Shown here piece by piece: positions 46,713 through 57,894 of a stretch of DNA of 64,000 nucleotides (its first letter is position 1; the number at the start of each line of letters is the position of its first letter). Made by a program: the position numbers and the translations under genes. Source of the DNA: Heliocidaris tuberculata. Its lineage: Eukaryota; Echinodermata; Echinoidea; Camarodonta; Echinometridae. The stretch covers positions 62,943,108-63,007,107 of the forward strand of contig CM046832.1 of assembly GCA_025618425.1 (NCBI GenBank), written 5' to 3'. Under the pieces are notes generated by a model. The model was not told the DNA's origin and ran no database searches. It saw only the letters and a program-made list of their open reading frames with translations.

Positions 46713-49700
46713 TTTCTAAGAGCTTATTAATTCAGAGGCAATTCATATATATTTTAAATAACTTTTGTAAACAGAAAAAGTAAAAATCATTCCAGTATTA
46801 TCAATGGTCTTGGTAGAAATAAACCGTGAGCCCACGATCTGACACAAGTTTCATATCTTCTTTAGATTACAGACTTTACCAAAGAGTATAGTATGAATAC
46901 ACGGAGAAATAAACGCCGATACCAGTCAGTCCCCTCCCTCTCTTTCCCCTCTCTCTAGCTATCTCTCTTTCACACTCTCTCTAATCTCTCTTTCTCTGCC
47001 CTTCTCCATCTTTCTCTCACAGTATAATAGTTATATCTCCCTATCTGATTCTCATTGTCACTCTCCCTTTCTGTTTGTGTCATTTTCCTTCCTTCCAAAG
47101 TTACCATTGAACCACCCCTTCACCTGTGAGCCCAGGGTCAGCTGCATAGTGGCTAGCCACCATATTAAACTGACAGGGCCAGGTTGCGACAGATGGGCAA
47201 TGACGTCACGAGTCGTAAAAGTGACAGCTTCAGCCCTCTGTTGTCGAGTAGCTTATTCGAAAATAGAAAGAGATCAAGGCAATTTATTCTCGATTGTAAA
47301 GTGGGAGGCACTTCACTCTGTCGGTGATATAATAGGTCGTGTTTCCGTTTCACTGCTATTCTCCTAAGATAAAACTATTTACATTAACGTCAACCGTCAG
47401 TATACAGGGCACTGAATCCATGGTCATTGCTTGCCTTGACTGCAAAGAAAGAAACACTTACTGGTAAATATAAGTGCTCCTGCATATCAAGTTACGGTGT
47501 GCTCCTTCTGTATTTTTATGAAACAGAATGTATTAATTTTTCCCAAGCATCTCTCCTTGGCATTACAAGATCACCTAGTCCTCACCATGGGCATGAGAAT
47601 GGACAGACAAAAATTTTTGTAGTATCTAAGGCATCATAAATCTGTTTTTGAATGTACCAGTTTTTGATCACTTAGGAAATATCTTTTTTTAAATTGTTCA
47701 AAAGCCTACGATTAAATCCTCTCTCTGTTTAATGACATGATTTGATAGTACAGGACTGTTTTGTTTACGATTACGCAAACATGGCAAAGTTATTCTTAGA
47801 GAGAGCCAATCATGACTCACTAAAAGAGAGGAGGTAAACCAATATTCCATTCGCAATTTGTTTGAAATTTTAAACTTGTAGCTCTTGCCTATCGGCATAC
47901 CGAATAATAACTTGCATTTTTAGCCCGTTCTCCATTATGGGGTAGACGGTATCAAGTATGTCATGGGTGTGCACCTTCATACATTTTTATGAAATTATTC
48001 TTTTTTGCAACGTAATTAGTGGCATTAAAAAATTATTGCTAACTATGTTTCCTTTAAGTTCTATTTATATTTCCTCTGGCTTGCGAACAGGGGAAAGGAA
48101 CAGAAGCCGACTCCGATCTGTCCCGGTCCCCTCCTGTTGAATTAGAAATAAACCGTTCCATCACCCCTATCAGGTATTTTTGTATCATCGCCGAGAGTGG
48201 ATTAACAAAGCTCATTGAGGACAGCCTATCGTTTAAATTTAGATTTAGATTTAGATTTTTTTTTTAAATTTAATTTAATTTTCATTTTTCAAAATAACAA
48301 TTGTGCAGTTAATAATGTAAAAATAACTGACAACGAAAATAAGTGCAGAAACATTTCAGTCATTGCAAGCAAAATTAAGAGCATTAACATTATTTTGAGC
48401 TGTGAGAAAATAAAATAATAACAACAGTGAAGACTACATTAAAGAAATTGTTGTTCAGACAGACACAGGTTATGACCGTAATTGTGTTTTTATGCCCCAA
48501 ACACGGCCACCTGTCTTTAGTATACAAGTCTGTATCTAATAATGATCCTGTCTGGATACTAATGATCATGTTTACGTCGACAGCATGACACAAGTTGTTG
48601 GAATGGTTTTTAAGTGTTCATCCTTATAACGCCACAAACTATGGCACGTGTATGAGATCTGAAGAATGTTTACAAACAATGATATTTTTGTCATTAAGAG
48701 CTCCCCAACGGAGTTGCCATTTAACTCTCAGGCTATAAGTTTGTCTATCATCTCAATGTATCACGTAGTGGAACTTGGGCTGTAAAATTCTACGGAATGT
48801 TGCGAAAAGCCGCGATTTTATAATTGTGGGATAGGTCTTCTATGCATTTTTTAAAAAGTGTATACATAGAAAATCTATATAGCGGTAAATCCAAACTACG
48901 TCATATCGCAAGCTATAGAGAGTCAGAATGAATGTTGACTAGGCCACAAAATATTTCTCAGAGAGGACTTCCTTACCTGTGTCAAGAATTTCTTCGAGGA
49001 TTTCCATGATTTTCATAATTAGATTGAAAAGTCATATTCTACGTTATAAACACCGAAAAAAGAAAGAAAGGAAAAAAACCCCATAAAGTTGCTCGCTTGC
49101 TTAAAACAAAATTTAGTCTGACGTAGGAGCAAAATATGATGAAAACTATGAGTTGCGTTTAAAAAGTGTTTACTTTGAAGCTTAATTGCTTTGCCGTGCA
49201 AACTTACAGGAAGAAATCAAAACGAATTGCGAAAAGATGTAAGTCATTAAATCCCATGATTCTGGGAATTGTGCACATTGAATTGACTATATACCGGCTC
49301 CTTCCTGGTCGAATTATAATAAAGGACATATTGTAAAACCACCTGAGACAATGGGCGCAGACAGAATTGTTGACGTAATGACCCCTCCACCTCCGCACAG
49401 ACGTGCACACAAATCATTGAAGAAAAAAAAAATCAGGGATTTCAGTCGTTGGTGGTGGTGGTGGTGGTGTCTCAGACCAACACATTAATTATTGAATAAT
49501 GCCTGTAATGAAGAAAGATTTTTTTACCACCTGAGATTTCTGTCGGGATATCCACTCTTCTTGTCGGAAAGAAAATCTGATTGTAAATAACTGTAATACT
49601 AAAATTCCTTTTGATATTTAGTAGAAAACTATGTCCAACAGGAAACCCTTCCCTAAATAATGTGCCCTGAGCCTAAAATGACCTAGAATTTCTTTTTTAA

Positions 49701-50071
49701 TGATACACTTTATCTATAATTGCCACCACAAACCCAGGAGAGACATGGGAATCCAGTAGGATGCCGACCGTGTCAAAATCCTGCACAGTTTTAAACTATG
49801 GAACATAGTGGACATAATAGGAATAGAGCCGAGGTAGTGGAGATGGTGCATATTTTGTTCACGTTCACGAATCATCATGCATGAAATGATGACTGGGGTA
49901 GTGTAAAGCTTTCAAAGGATCTGGTATTGTACTCTTTTGCACTCTATAAAATTCGTGTTTAAAAAGTAACCAAACTGTGGTCGTTTAAGACCTCGTTTGC
50001 GTGGCTGACTATGCACCTAGTACCTTCGGGGTCATTAGTAACCTCGCCATTCTCGTTTCCTCCCCCCCAAA

Positions 50072-50285
50072 AAAAAAAAAATAACAACAAACAAACAAAC
50101 AAACAAACAAACAAACAAACAAAAACAAAAAACAAAACAAAATAAAATAAAACAAAACAAACAAACAAAAACAAACAAACAAAAACAACAACAACAAACA
50201 CAAAAAACAAACAAAAACAAAAAGACACCACATACACAAAATAACCAACAAAAAAAAAAAAAAACCCAAACAAACAAACAAACAA
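50072..50285. repeat. CAAA/CAAAA repeat in intron 5
   Basis: About 210 bp of AAC/AAAC units just 290 bp before the TSR3 exon. Phe/Cys-rich minus-strand frames are artefacts. Confidence 0.92.
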
Positions 50286-50572
50286 AACAGAGAACTTACA
50301 AAAGGCCAATGTCGTGGAAGGTGCATGGTTGTTGTTTCATAATCGTATCAAGTTTATAGCGCTCTTGTAAAGCGTAGACTTACTCAACTTTAAAAATTTT
50401 TAATGTCAAATGATTATTTTCAAACCTCTTTACACGCGGGACTCTCATTGAACAAAATGTCTTTGACTTTCCCTTCTAAGTTCTGTATAAATCAAGATTA
50501 TTGGATGTATAATTATTGCTTTAAAAATGAAGTAAATACTTCAATAATCACGATACGAGTTCTTCTCAACAG

Positions 50573-50743
50573 ATAAATATGGCGGATGGAGCGATTGGTC
50601 CTCGTGGGTATGCACTAAAGAATGTAAGCCTGGGGTGAAGGCTAGGCGTGAGAGAAAGTGCGATAACCCCTTACCACTCACAGGCTACACCTGTCCCGGA
50701 GAATCTGAGGAAGAATCGCCTTGTGAGGAGTCATGTATCAAAC
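50573..50743 (+). CDS. TSR/Ig gene exon 6: TSR3
   Basis: A 171-nt exon, phase 1-1, acceptor CTCAACAG and donor GTAAGT. It encodes GGWSDWSSWVC with the KECKPG turn, then ARRERKC, and cysteines in GYTCPG, SPCEES and SCIK. The core WxxWxxWxC and six cysteines make a canonical TSR of about 55 residues. It is separated from upstream exons by the longest intron of the gene. Confidence 0.92.
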
Positions 50744-52138
50744 GTAAGTATTAATGACTGATATACATTTCGATGTACCCAATGTAAATCACAGGTACAT
50801 TGGATTGGATACGTTGGTACTTGGTAGTATTCTAATTGTAATGATTTACTATCTTCGTTAGATGACAATTGAGTCGATTTATGAAGCCAGGAATTAGATT
50901 TCATTTGAAAGCTGTCTTTTATCAATATCATTGTTAGGCATTTAGGAATGATCTCTGACTTTGTCATTGCTTACATCACGAATCACAATCACAAAGTGTA
51001 AGTATGTCATGGTATTGTTCTTCTGCTTAACTTTTTTCATATGTTAATAAATGATGCGGCGATTAAACCCAAAACTAATTTCTGTTGTGTGATTATTCTA
51101 AACTTTATATGTTTTATTAAAGGGCAAAGAGGCCTTGCAAAATTATCATCTTATCAACTGTGCTCAGGAGGGCAAAGAATAACTTATAATTATTATGACC
51201 CTCGGGTCTCTCATCCCGGTATTATAACTTATTGGGATATATGCAGCTATGTACAACGGGGTTTTCCCTTTCTCTTCAAGAGATGAATTACATGGCACAA
51301 TCATGTATTATTCATTTCCTGTATAAAGAAAAGACATGATAAAGTAGAGTTCACCCAGAACCCGAACAGTGAGGTTATCATTTCCATAAATTGAAAGTTG
51401 TAGATTGAAAACAGTTTTTTTTTCCTAACTTCCACGCTTTAGGATGCGTTTGCCCAAGGAGAGTGCAAGCTATAACAAAAGGAGGGACAATTTTTTTTTA
51501 ACAACATCGGTTATCTTTCAAGATTCCCAATAATTTTGAACACTAAAATATATTAATTGTACATTTATATTGCAGAGGATAACTTTTGTGAGTACAACTT
51601 ATTAATCTTTAATCACAAAAGCCCATGAGCTGAAATTTTGATCTTAATTATCATACCAGCTTTTCGAACATACAATAAATTGCTCATGGCAACTTTCAAC
51701 AACACTTTTTGATGATAATGTTCGACCTAACATCAAGCAATTGATACATATTGTCGATCAGCACAAAAATAAAAAAGAATAATTGATTGGAACAGCGATG
51801 ATGAAATTAAGATAATAGACTATGTTAGCAAATAACCTTCCAATAAAAAAAATTGTTCGAGTGATATGTCATCAACCTGCAATGCAATTACATTACCCCC
51901 CCCCCCCCCACATAAATCATTCTTCGAAATTCATGTTTTTTTTAAAGATAAAGCTGAAGGCATTAAATTTGAGCATTTTAACAAATAAAATCTACCTCAT
52001 TCAAGAGCAACGGTTATCATGTGACATTGCTAGAGTGGTATTCTATCACACAAGAATAAAAAGAAAGAGAAAAGTCAAATTATTTTTCACCTTTTCCACA
52101 ACTGAACTTCAACCTCTCCTTTTTTTTTTTTTTTTTAG
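50744..52138 (+). other. Intron 6
   Basis: Non-coding. It holds a fragment (about 51,190-51,285) resembling the body of the SINE-like element at 32.5-32.65 kb, and short C- and T-runs. A 12-nt exon-like segment at 51,576-51,587 was considered and rejected. Confidence 0.65.
51190..51285. repeat. Fragment related to the SINE body at 32.52-32.61 kb
   Basis: Shared blocks include CCCTCGGGTCTCTCATCCCG against CCCTCAGGTCTCTCCTCCCG and a downstream CGGGGTTT(T)CCC block, in the same order and orientation. Confidence 0.5.
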
Positions 52139-52300
52139 AATGGGGCGAGTGGTTACACTGGACTCAGTGTACAAAGACATGTGATCAACCTTGGAGAGAA
52201 AGAACACGAGACTGTGTGGGTGTGGGTAAGCCATGTGAAGGGGAAGCTAAGGAGACGAAAAGGTGCCTGGACCAGACTAGACATCAGCTCTGTCCTCCAG
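52139..52300 (+). CDS. TSR/Ig gene exon 7: TSR4
   Basis: A 162-nt exon after a run of about 18 T and AG, donor GTAGGA, phase 1-1. It encodes WGEWLHWTQCTKTC, the arginine strand WRERTRDC, then GKPCEG, KRC and LCPP, giving six cysteines. The third ladder tryptophan is missing, leaving W-x-x-W-x-x-W reduced to WGEWLHW. The boundary codon from exon 6 reads CAA (Gln). Confidence 0.9.
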
Positions 52301-52455
52301 GTAGGAAGGTCCTGTTCCAGACTCTGGCCTAGTACAATCCAGTAATTCTGCCCTAAACTCTTGGTCGCAATAGCATTAAATATGAGCATTTTAACAAATA
52401 AAATCTACCTCATTCAGGTTATTAACAATAATAAGAATACTGAGCATATGGTTTT

Positions 52456-52726
52456 GGGGTGCTGTCAGCCTTATACCCGGAATAAGGGCCAAATCAGTTT
52501 CAAGTCGTGGACAATCGTAGGACTGCTCTGGCGTCACTACGACTCGGAACCGATTTGGACTTTCCTTCGACTAGAAAGCTTGCAGTAGGCCGTATTTTCG
52601 ATTTTAATATCTATCGACAATTGAGAACCTCAATCAAAATATCTTATGTGTTTTAATGTTTATATCAAATGCTATAACATTTTCTTCTGAAATCGGATCG
52701 CAGACCGATCATATAGTGTGCGGTGG
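52456..52726. mobile_element. TIR element, copy 2, truncated and inverted
   Basis: Reverse complement aligns with 41,130-41,400: CCGATTTGG / CCAAATCGG, GACTGCTCTGGCGTCAC against GTGAAGTCAGAGCAGTC, and ending ATATAGTGTGCGGTGG. The second inverted end is missing. In intron 7. Confidence 0.75.
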
Positions 52727-52783
52727 GCTTTAGGGTCAATCTTGCCGATTTTTCGTATTGGATTCCCCTCTAACCATGCTAAA

Positions 52784-52984
52784 GGGTTGGTCACATAATC
52801 ATTTGTCCGATAACGATAGCGAGATTTTTCATTAAAGGTACACCCTAGAGCTGCCCTACTATTAACAGATACGAGCATACTCAACGTACTCACCATATAG
52901 TAGAGTGTACCTTTAAGTGAAAATCTCATTATCGTTCTCGTTTTTGTTCTCGTTATCGGACAAAATGTGTCCAGCACTTAACCC
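52784..52984. mobile_element. Palindromic MITE, about 200 bp
   Basis: GGGTT...ATTTGTCCGATAACGA on the left mirrors TCGTTATCGGACAAAATGTG...AACCC on the right, and AAAGGTACACCCTA mirrors TAGAGTGTACCTTT. Inserted immediately beside the element at 52.46-52.73 kb. Confidence 0.78.
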
Positions 52985-53499
52985 TGTCTGTTCAATTCAG
53001 TCATCCTTTAACCGACAAAGCAGTTAATCGAATGCTGTCAAAGCTGTGTAAAGAACGGTCTATCTAATACATGTCAGTATATATTGAAAGATTCATGAAG
53101 GTCCGTCCACATCCTCTAATCTTACTCTTGAATGCTTGAGGTCAAGAGCATCTCAGCTCTTATGCTTCGTGACCTGAAAGGCCGTACTGAGAATAATGAC
53201 AGCTGCAGGTGGTCTTAGGATAAATAGTTAAACATTTACCTTTTTTCAGCCTGTTCTGTCGCTTTCTCTCCCATGCACAGCTTCCAATACCATTGTAATC
53301 CATAGTCTGCGAGTGCAGAATTTGTTTTGACATTATAATAAATTTCGGCTGGGACTTTTACATCTTTCGTGTTTTCAAGCTCATCTCGCTCACTTTCCCT
53401 TCGCTTTCTTCCGTTTTTCTCTTTCTTTCTATCTGTCTCTGTCTCTCTTTCTCTTTCTCCTTTTTCCCATTTATCCCCTCTGTATCTCCTTAGCTCCCC

Positions 53500-53572
<73 letters not shown>
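53500..53572. repeat. (CT)n(CA)n compound microsatellite in intron 7
   Basis: CTCTCT run joined to CACACA run. A second (CT)n tract lies at 53,699-53,735, directly before exon 8's acceptor region. Confidence 0.92.
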
Positions 53573-53574
<2 letters not shown>

Positions 53575-53695
53575 TATTTGCCTTTCTTATTCTTTGCTTT
53601 TATAACTATACCTGTCTGTCCGCATTGAGACCCCTCTTTCTCTTCATTCGCCCTTTCGAGTTATACATGTCTATCTGTATCCATATTCATACCCT

Positions 53696-53738
<43 letters not shown>

Positions 53739-53770
53739 ATATCTTTGTCTTTCATTATCTGTGAATATAG

Positions 53771-53890
53771 TTGATGGGAAGTGGTCAATGTGGAGCTTCT
53801 GGACGGAAGGATGCAGTGTGACCTGTGAGCAAGGCGTCAGGTTCAGGGAACGAAAATGCAATAATCCGCCACAGGCAGGCTTAGGCAAAG
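53771..53890 (+). CDS. TSR/Ig gene exon 8: N-terminal two thirds of TSR5
   Basis: A 120-nt exon, phase 1-1, acceptor GTGAATATAG and donor GTAAGA. It encodes [11 protein letters not shown] with GCSVTC, then VRFRERKC and an N-N-P-P-Q-A tail. Three of six TSR cysteines are here; the rest come from exon 9, so this repeat, unlike TSR1-4, is interrupted by an intron. A decayed partial copy of this exon lies about 200 bp downstream (54,024-54,087). Confidence 0.88.
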
Positions 53891-54023
53891 GTAAGATGAT
53901 GATGATGATGAAAGAGAGACAGACAGACAGAAACAGAGACAGAGACAGAAGGGAACAAACTGACAAACAGAAGCACAGAGATAAGAGAAAGGAGACAAAG
54001 AGAAAGAGGCAGAGAGAGTGAGA

Positions 54024-54087
54024 AGGATGGAATATGACCCGTCAGAACGACAATAACAAGAATCCGCCAAGAACATGCTTAGGCAAA
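54024..54087 (+). pseudogene. Decayed partial duplicate of exon 8 within intron 8
   Basis: The stretch resembles the 3' part of exon 8: AAGGATG and TGACC blocks, then GAACGACAATAACAAGAATC against GAACGAAAATGCAATAATCC, and CCGCCA followed by GCTTAGGCAAA in both. About 20 bases of the middle are missing, the cysteine codon TGC is lost and the donor GTAAGA is replaced by ATCAAG. A GA-rich tract with AAAGAGAGA also follows both. A local duplication then decay is the simplest reading. Confidence 0.7.
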
Positions 54088-54744
54088 TATCAAGAAAGAG
54101 ATATAGAAAGAAGAGGGAGGGGATGAAAACAAATATGCATAAAGACAGTAAATACAGTAAGATAGTGATAGAAAAAGAAAGGGAGAGGGGGGGGGGGGGG
54201 GAGATGCGAAGCGAGGTGACATGGAAGGGAAAGTATTGACCAAAACGAGGGAGCGTCCCCTAACAACTACCAGAGATTGTGAAGAATATACATCGTTAAA
54301 CTACATAAAAACAAAATGGTTGCTTAAATATCGAAAAAATGAAATTATCTTACAAGCGTGATTATGTAAAGCCTACCCAATTATCCAAGTATCCTTATGG
54401 AACATCTACAGGTTTTCAAAACAACGAAAATGTACTTCACAAGATGGGAATACTAGGTCGTCAGTTTCCAGAGCGCTCTCTCCCTCTCTTTCTCTCTCTA
54501 AATCTCTGCATTTATCCTTATGTTAAGATATTGCTAAGGGTAAAATTAACATGTTGTGTAAAACTTTCCGAGAACGACATTATTTTTCAAACAACGAGGT
54601 AGGATCTGTTTCCTGAAATATTATAGTCACGTCCGCAGACAAGCAAGAAAATACTGAAATAGAAATCTCTTAAATATAAAGTATTCCAATCAGAGAAATT
54701 TCAATTTAGATAATTGATTCTGCATTTAGTCAAAACTGTCTTAA

Positions 54745-54825
54745 TAGTGACGTATTTAATAATAATAATAATACTGCTATTTCTATAGCGCCTTTTCAGA
54801 GTATAGATACAAAGCGCTTTTTTTT
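54745..54825. repeat. Short AT-rich repeat with AGCGCC / AAAGCGCTT pair
   Basis: AATAATAATAATACTGCTAT, TTTCTATAGCGCC, then ACAAAGCGCTT before a T run. This word pair is familiar from SINE tails and short repeats in marine invertebrates; family not determined. Confidence 0.35.
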
Positions 54826-55041
54826 TTTTTGGTGAAGGTTTACCCCAATAGATCAGAAAGGAGGTGAAAAGAGGGAGAGAGAGAGGAGGAGGAGGAGGGG
54901 GTTGATTTCAAAACGTATGACATTTCTTATTTGAAGTAACAAGCGAAAAAGCTGTGAAAGCAATAACATAGTAGGAAAAATACACGAAAGTATGCCCTTT
55001 AAAACACAAAAAACAGAAATCCCTTCTTCAGATGACGACAG

Positions 55042-55239
55042 CAGGGGCGGCGATCCCGGGGGAAGGGATTTTCTCCAAACTAATAAACATAAGGCTGAAG
55101 ATCTAGAATCAGCCAAAATGCAAAGTTTTTAAAATGCAAAATGCAAAGATTTCTTTTGGGGGCGGGGAAGGAGAAGGATGAACCGTCACAGACCCCCCCC
55201 CCCCCCCCTCCCGGCCGTAGCAAGAAATCGTGGCCCCTG
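55042..55239. mobile_element. hAT-like MITE, 198 bp, with exact 8-bp target duplication
   Basis: GACGACAG at 55,034-55,041 and 55,240-55,247 flanks CAGGGGCGGCGATC... and ...CGTGGCCCCTG. Inverted ends and length fit the same broad class as the 25.9-kb element. It is in intron 8. Confidence 0.82.
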
Positions 55240-56185
55240 GACGACAGCATGCTAAAATAAACGAACTGATTTCAACAGAAATAGTCAAGTAACTGTTAGA
55301 TGTGAAATTACGTCACACAAATCTAGAAGAAAGTTAGGATTAACGAAAAGGCATCGTGGCGAAAGCGAGGAAGAGTTAACACGAAACGGGAGCTTTACCA
55401 TCGACTGACATTTCGCCAGACAGAACTACTTAAAAGAGGGGGATACTGATATGGGCGAGAACGCTGCCATATGACGTGCGAGGCGGCACCAAAATGGAGT
55501 TTTATTCCTCGCGGCGGGTTGGAATAAGAGAAAGAGTGAAATAAAATCGAAGATGTCGGAGCGATTAATGGACCGATAGCAAGGATTACCTCGATATATG
55601 GACGAAAAGGGGGAAACTGGAAAACGGATACGAAGGACTACTCCAAAAATAACCAAGTGCTAAACGTACGGTGCAATAACAGAAATGCGAGATGCCCTCC
55701 TTTTGCTCTTCGGAGCACTCGTTTTCGACTCGGGGGAGAGATTTACGGGGAGTAGGGGGTCGCGGTCCCTTGAGAACGCTTAAGCTAACGCATGTTTTGT
55801 CTAGTATAGTTCAATGACGAATGTAATCATAAGCTGGCAGAGAGAACGAGTTTCAGTGAAACTCGAGGTTGGTACCTTAGTATAATACACAGTCTGGGTC
55901 TGTTGGCTGGGTCTACCAGAGGATGCTTGCTTCTGATGTGCAGTCTTTTATTCTGATATTTAGACTGCTAGACCAGTTCACATGGTTTAGCTGCACCTTG
56001 TGTTTTTCTGGCAGGTTAGAAGGAAGATAGCTTAATCTGTAGACTGTATTAGAAGTTGTGGTGTCAGTTCGGAGTAAGTCGGTTACTACTTTTGCATAGA
56101 CAGCATAAATATGTGGAGCCACCCCTTCCCCTCCACCCCTGTCGTCTGAAGGCCCAGAATAGAAAAAAACTTCAATAAAGGGAAG

Positions 56186-56672
56186 TCTACCCCGATTACA
56201 AGGTGGTTTTAGAAGAAGCAGAAGAATAAACAGATCAGTGAAGGTTTTAGCAAAATACGATAAAAAATAAGGAAGTTATGAATTGTTGAAGTTGTAATCA
56301 ATCAAACACAAATTAATTTTGTCCTGTACCCACAAAATCATTAATTTCCATTTTCTCTAAAGAAAATATTCATTCATACATGCACATTAGATATAATCAT
56401 TGCTCATATGTTTTTACACAAAACCTGTATGATACAAATCTATTCCTTCATCAAAAAATAAGAAAATCACTATTTATGAGATTTTTCTGTACTAAGCAAA
56501 TGGGACAGGGGCTCGCAAGATACGTCACGGAGTTGCCGATTTGTGTTTGATTGATTACAACTTCAAAAATTCACAACTTTCTTATTTCTTATAGGATTTT
56601 GCTCAAACTTTTACTTATCTGTTTATCTCATTTTTCTGCTTTTATTCAAATCAACTAAATACCAAGGTGGGT
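56186..56672. mobile_element. Fold-back element, about 0.49 kb
   Basis: Arms of roughly 130-150 bp mirror each other: AGCAAAATACGATAAAAAAT against ATTTCTTATAGGATTTTGCT, and TTGTAATCAATCAAACACAA against TTGTGTTTGATTGATTACAA (exact over 20). Ends contain CAAGGTGG / CCAAGGTGG-type words in an uncertain arrangement. In intron 8. Confidence 0.75.
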
Positions 56673-57223
56673 AAGGCACGCGACCGTGATACGGCATGCT
56701 TTATACATCCCCTTTTTTAAATTTCTGGTTTAGCCACTGCTAGTCAGGATCATTGGGTTGCCAATTAATGATACATCCGATCGTACTGTGATTAATGTTC
56801 GCTGTCACAGTTATGATCTTCAGTGATAAATCGAATTCATCCCGTTTTATTTTCACCTTTTCTCATGCATTTAAATGTGACTGGTTATCAGTTGAGGTTG
56901 TTAATGTGACATAGTAAGTGCTCCATAAAAACAGACATTTCAATCATTTCTCCTCGGTGAGTTAGCATAGAAGGAAATTGCCGGCGTACGCTCATCCCCA
57001 TTTAAGACCCCACCCCCTTAAATGTCAATATCAGTTACTTTCTGTAAGTCTACATCACGCGGGGCTGATCTCGTACATTCGCTCTCCCTGTTGGATTCCG
57101 CCCCCTGATTTATCAACGTCTGGATACGCCACTGGGTGTCCAGACGTTGACTTAAAAAAAAAAAAGAAAATAGGGACGTTATGCGTCTTAAACTCTCCAT
57201 TTTAAAAATGTCCTTGTTTTCAG

Positions 57224-57466
57224 ATTGTGAAGGAAGAGCCAACGACACAATGCCCTGTACGATCAAAATGCCGTGTCCTGTCGATGGAAAATGGGAGCCT
57301 TGGGCCCCCGTCAGGCACTGTTCCAAGGACTGTGGAGGAGGGACGGGATACAGTAACAGGACCTGCATCCCGCCTAGAAACGGAGGCAAACCGTGCGAGG
57401 GGGATTTTGAGAATTTGAGGCTGCCATGTAACACTGAAGCGTGTCCTGATGCTACTCTCCCTCCTG
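57224..57466 (+). CDS. TSR/Ig gene exon 9: end of TSR5, all of TSR6 and linker
   Basis: A 243-nt exon, phase 1-1, acceptor TTGTTTTCAG and donor GTGAGT. Residues D-C-E-G-R-A-N-D-T-M-P-C and M-P-C complete TSR5. TSR6 starts at V-D-G-K-W-E-P-W, with HCSKDCGGG, YSNRTC, GKPCEG, LPC and EACP, the pattern of group-1 TSRs with CSxxCGGG. Its third ladder position is V instead of W. Potential N-glycosylation sites NDT and NRT are visible. D-A-T-L-P-P leads to the linker. Confidence 0.92.
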
Positions 57467-57609
57467 GTGAGTTATTTGTTTCTTCTTAAAAAAGGTTCAT
57501 TCTTAAAAATATCATTCCAGTGTTCGATTTTTAATAGGGGAGATATTGCAGGGATGGGCTGGGCTGGGAGGCTGAGAGGGGCATCATATCTTTTTATTTC
57601 ATGTATTTG

Positions 57610-57894
57610 CCCGTATTCATAAAGGAGGGCTAACCTGGCTTTACTAAGTCTATACTGATTTATTACAAGTTGCTGTAATTCTGTCACGAAATAAATAAAC
57701 GAAATAATCCAGTCATGTAGTAGAAAATAGGTATTAATTTCATGGTTGGCACGATTTATTAGTTTATTATTATTTGTTTGGTTATAGAATCGTGATAGTT
57801 TAACGCGATGGAAAATTTGACACTTGACGTTCAGTAAATCAGTGGACTAACTCTATCCCAATTTTGAACTAAGAGTATGCATTTATGAATATGG
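57610..57894. mobile_element. MITE-like element, 285 bp
   Basis: GCCCGTATTCATAAA at the left and TTTATGAATATGGTC at the right are inverted repeats. The ends resemble in wording those of the 23.62-kb MITE (CCCGAATTCACAAAGGAG). In intron 9. Confidence 0.5.

Larger units (their letters stand above)
40469..50572 (+). other. Intron 5 (10.1 kb)
   Basis: The longest intron. It contains a candidate retroelement tail (to 40,890), a TIR element (41,130-41,541), hAT-like MITEs (42,153-42,346 and 43,934-44,141), (CA)n tracts (42,402-42,460; 43,836-43,868), a SINE (45,829-45,995), a 138-bp tandem duplication (46,469-46,712) and a CAAA tract (50,072-50,285). Between 42,480-43,830, 44,150-45,820, and 46,720-50,070 I see only AT-rich unique-looking sequence with short chance frames. 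Confidence 0.7.
53891..57223 (+). other. Intron 8
   Basis: Contains the exon-8 pseudo-copy, GA-rich tracts (to about 54,210), a fragment with an AGCGCC...AAAGCGCTT pair (54,770-54,820), a hAT-like MITE (55,042-55,239) and a 0.49-kb fold-back element (56,186-56,672). The stretch 55,250-56,180 shows no recognisable content. Confidence 0.7.

Noticed and set aside
49959..50326. Phe/Cys/Val-rich minus-strand frames resembling membrane proteins
   Set aside because: Reverse reading of the CAAA repeat; hydrophobicity is a composition artefact.
51576..51587. Exon-like 12-nt segment AGGATAACTTTT between TTATATTGCAG and GTGAGT in intron 6
   Set aside because: It has good splice signals, but inclusion would make the junction codon with exon 7 a TAA stop. 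Direct splicing of exon 6 to exon 7 gives an open frame. It could be a poison exon, but nothing else supports that.
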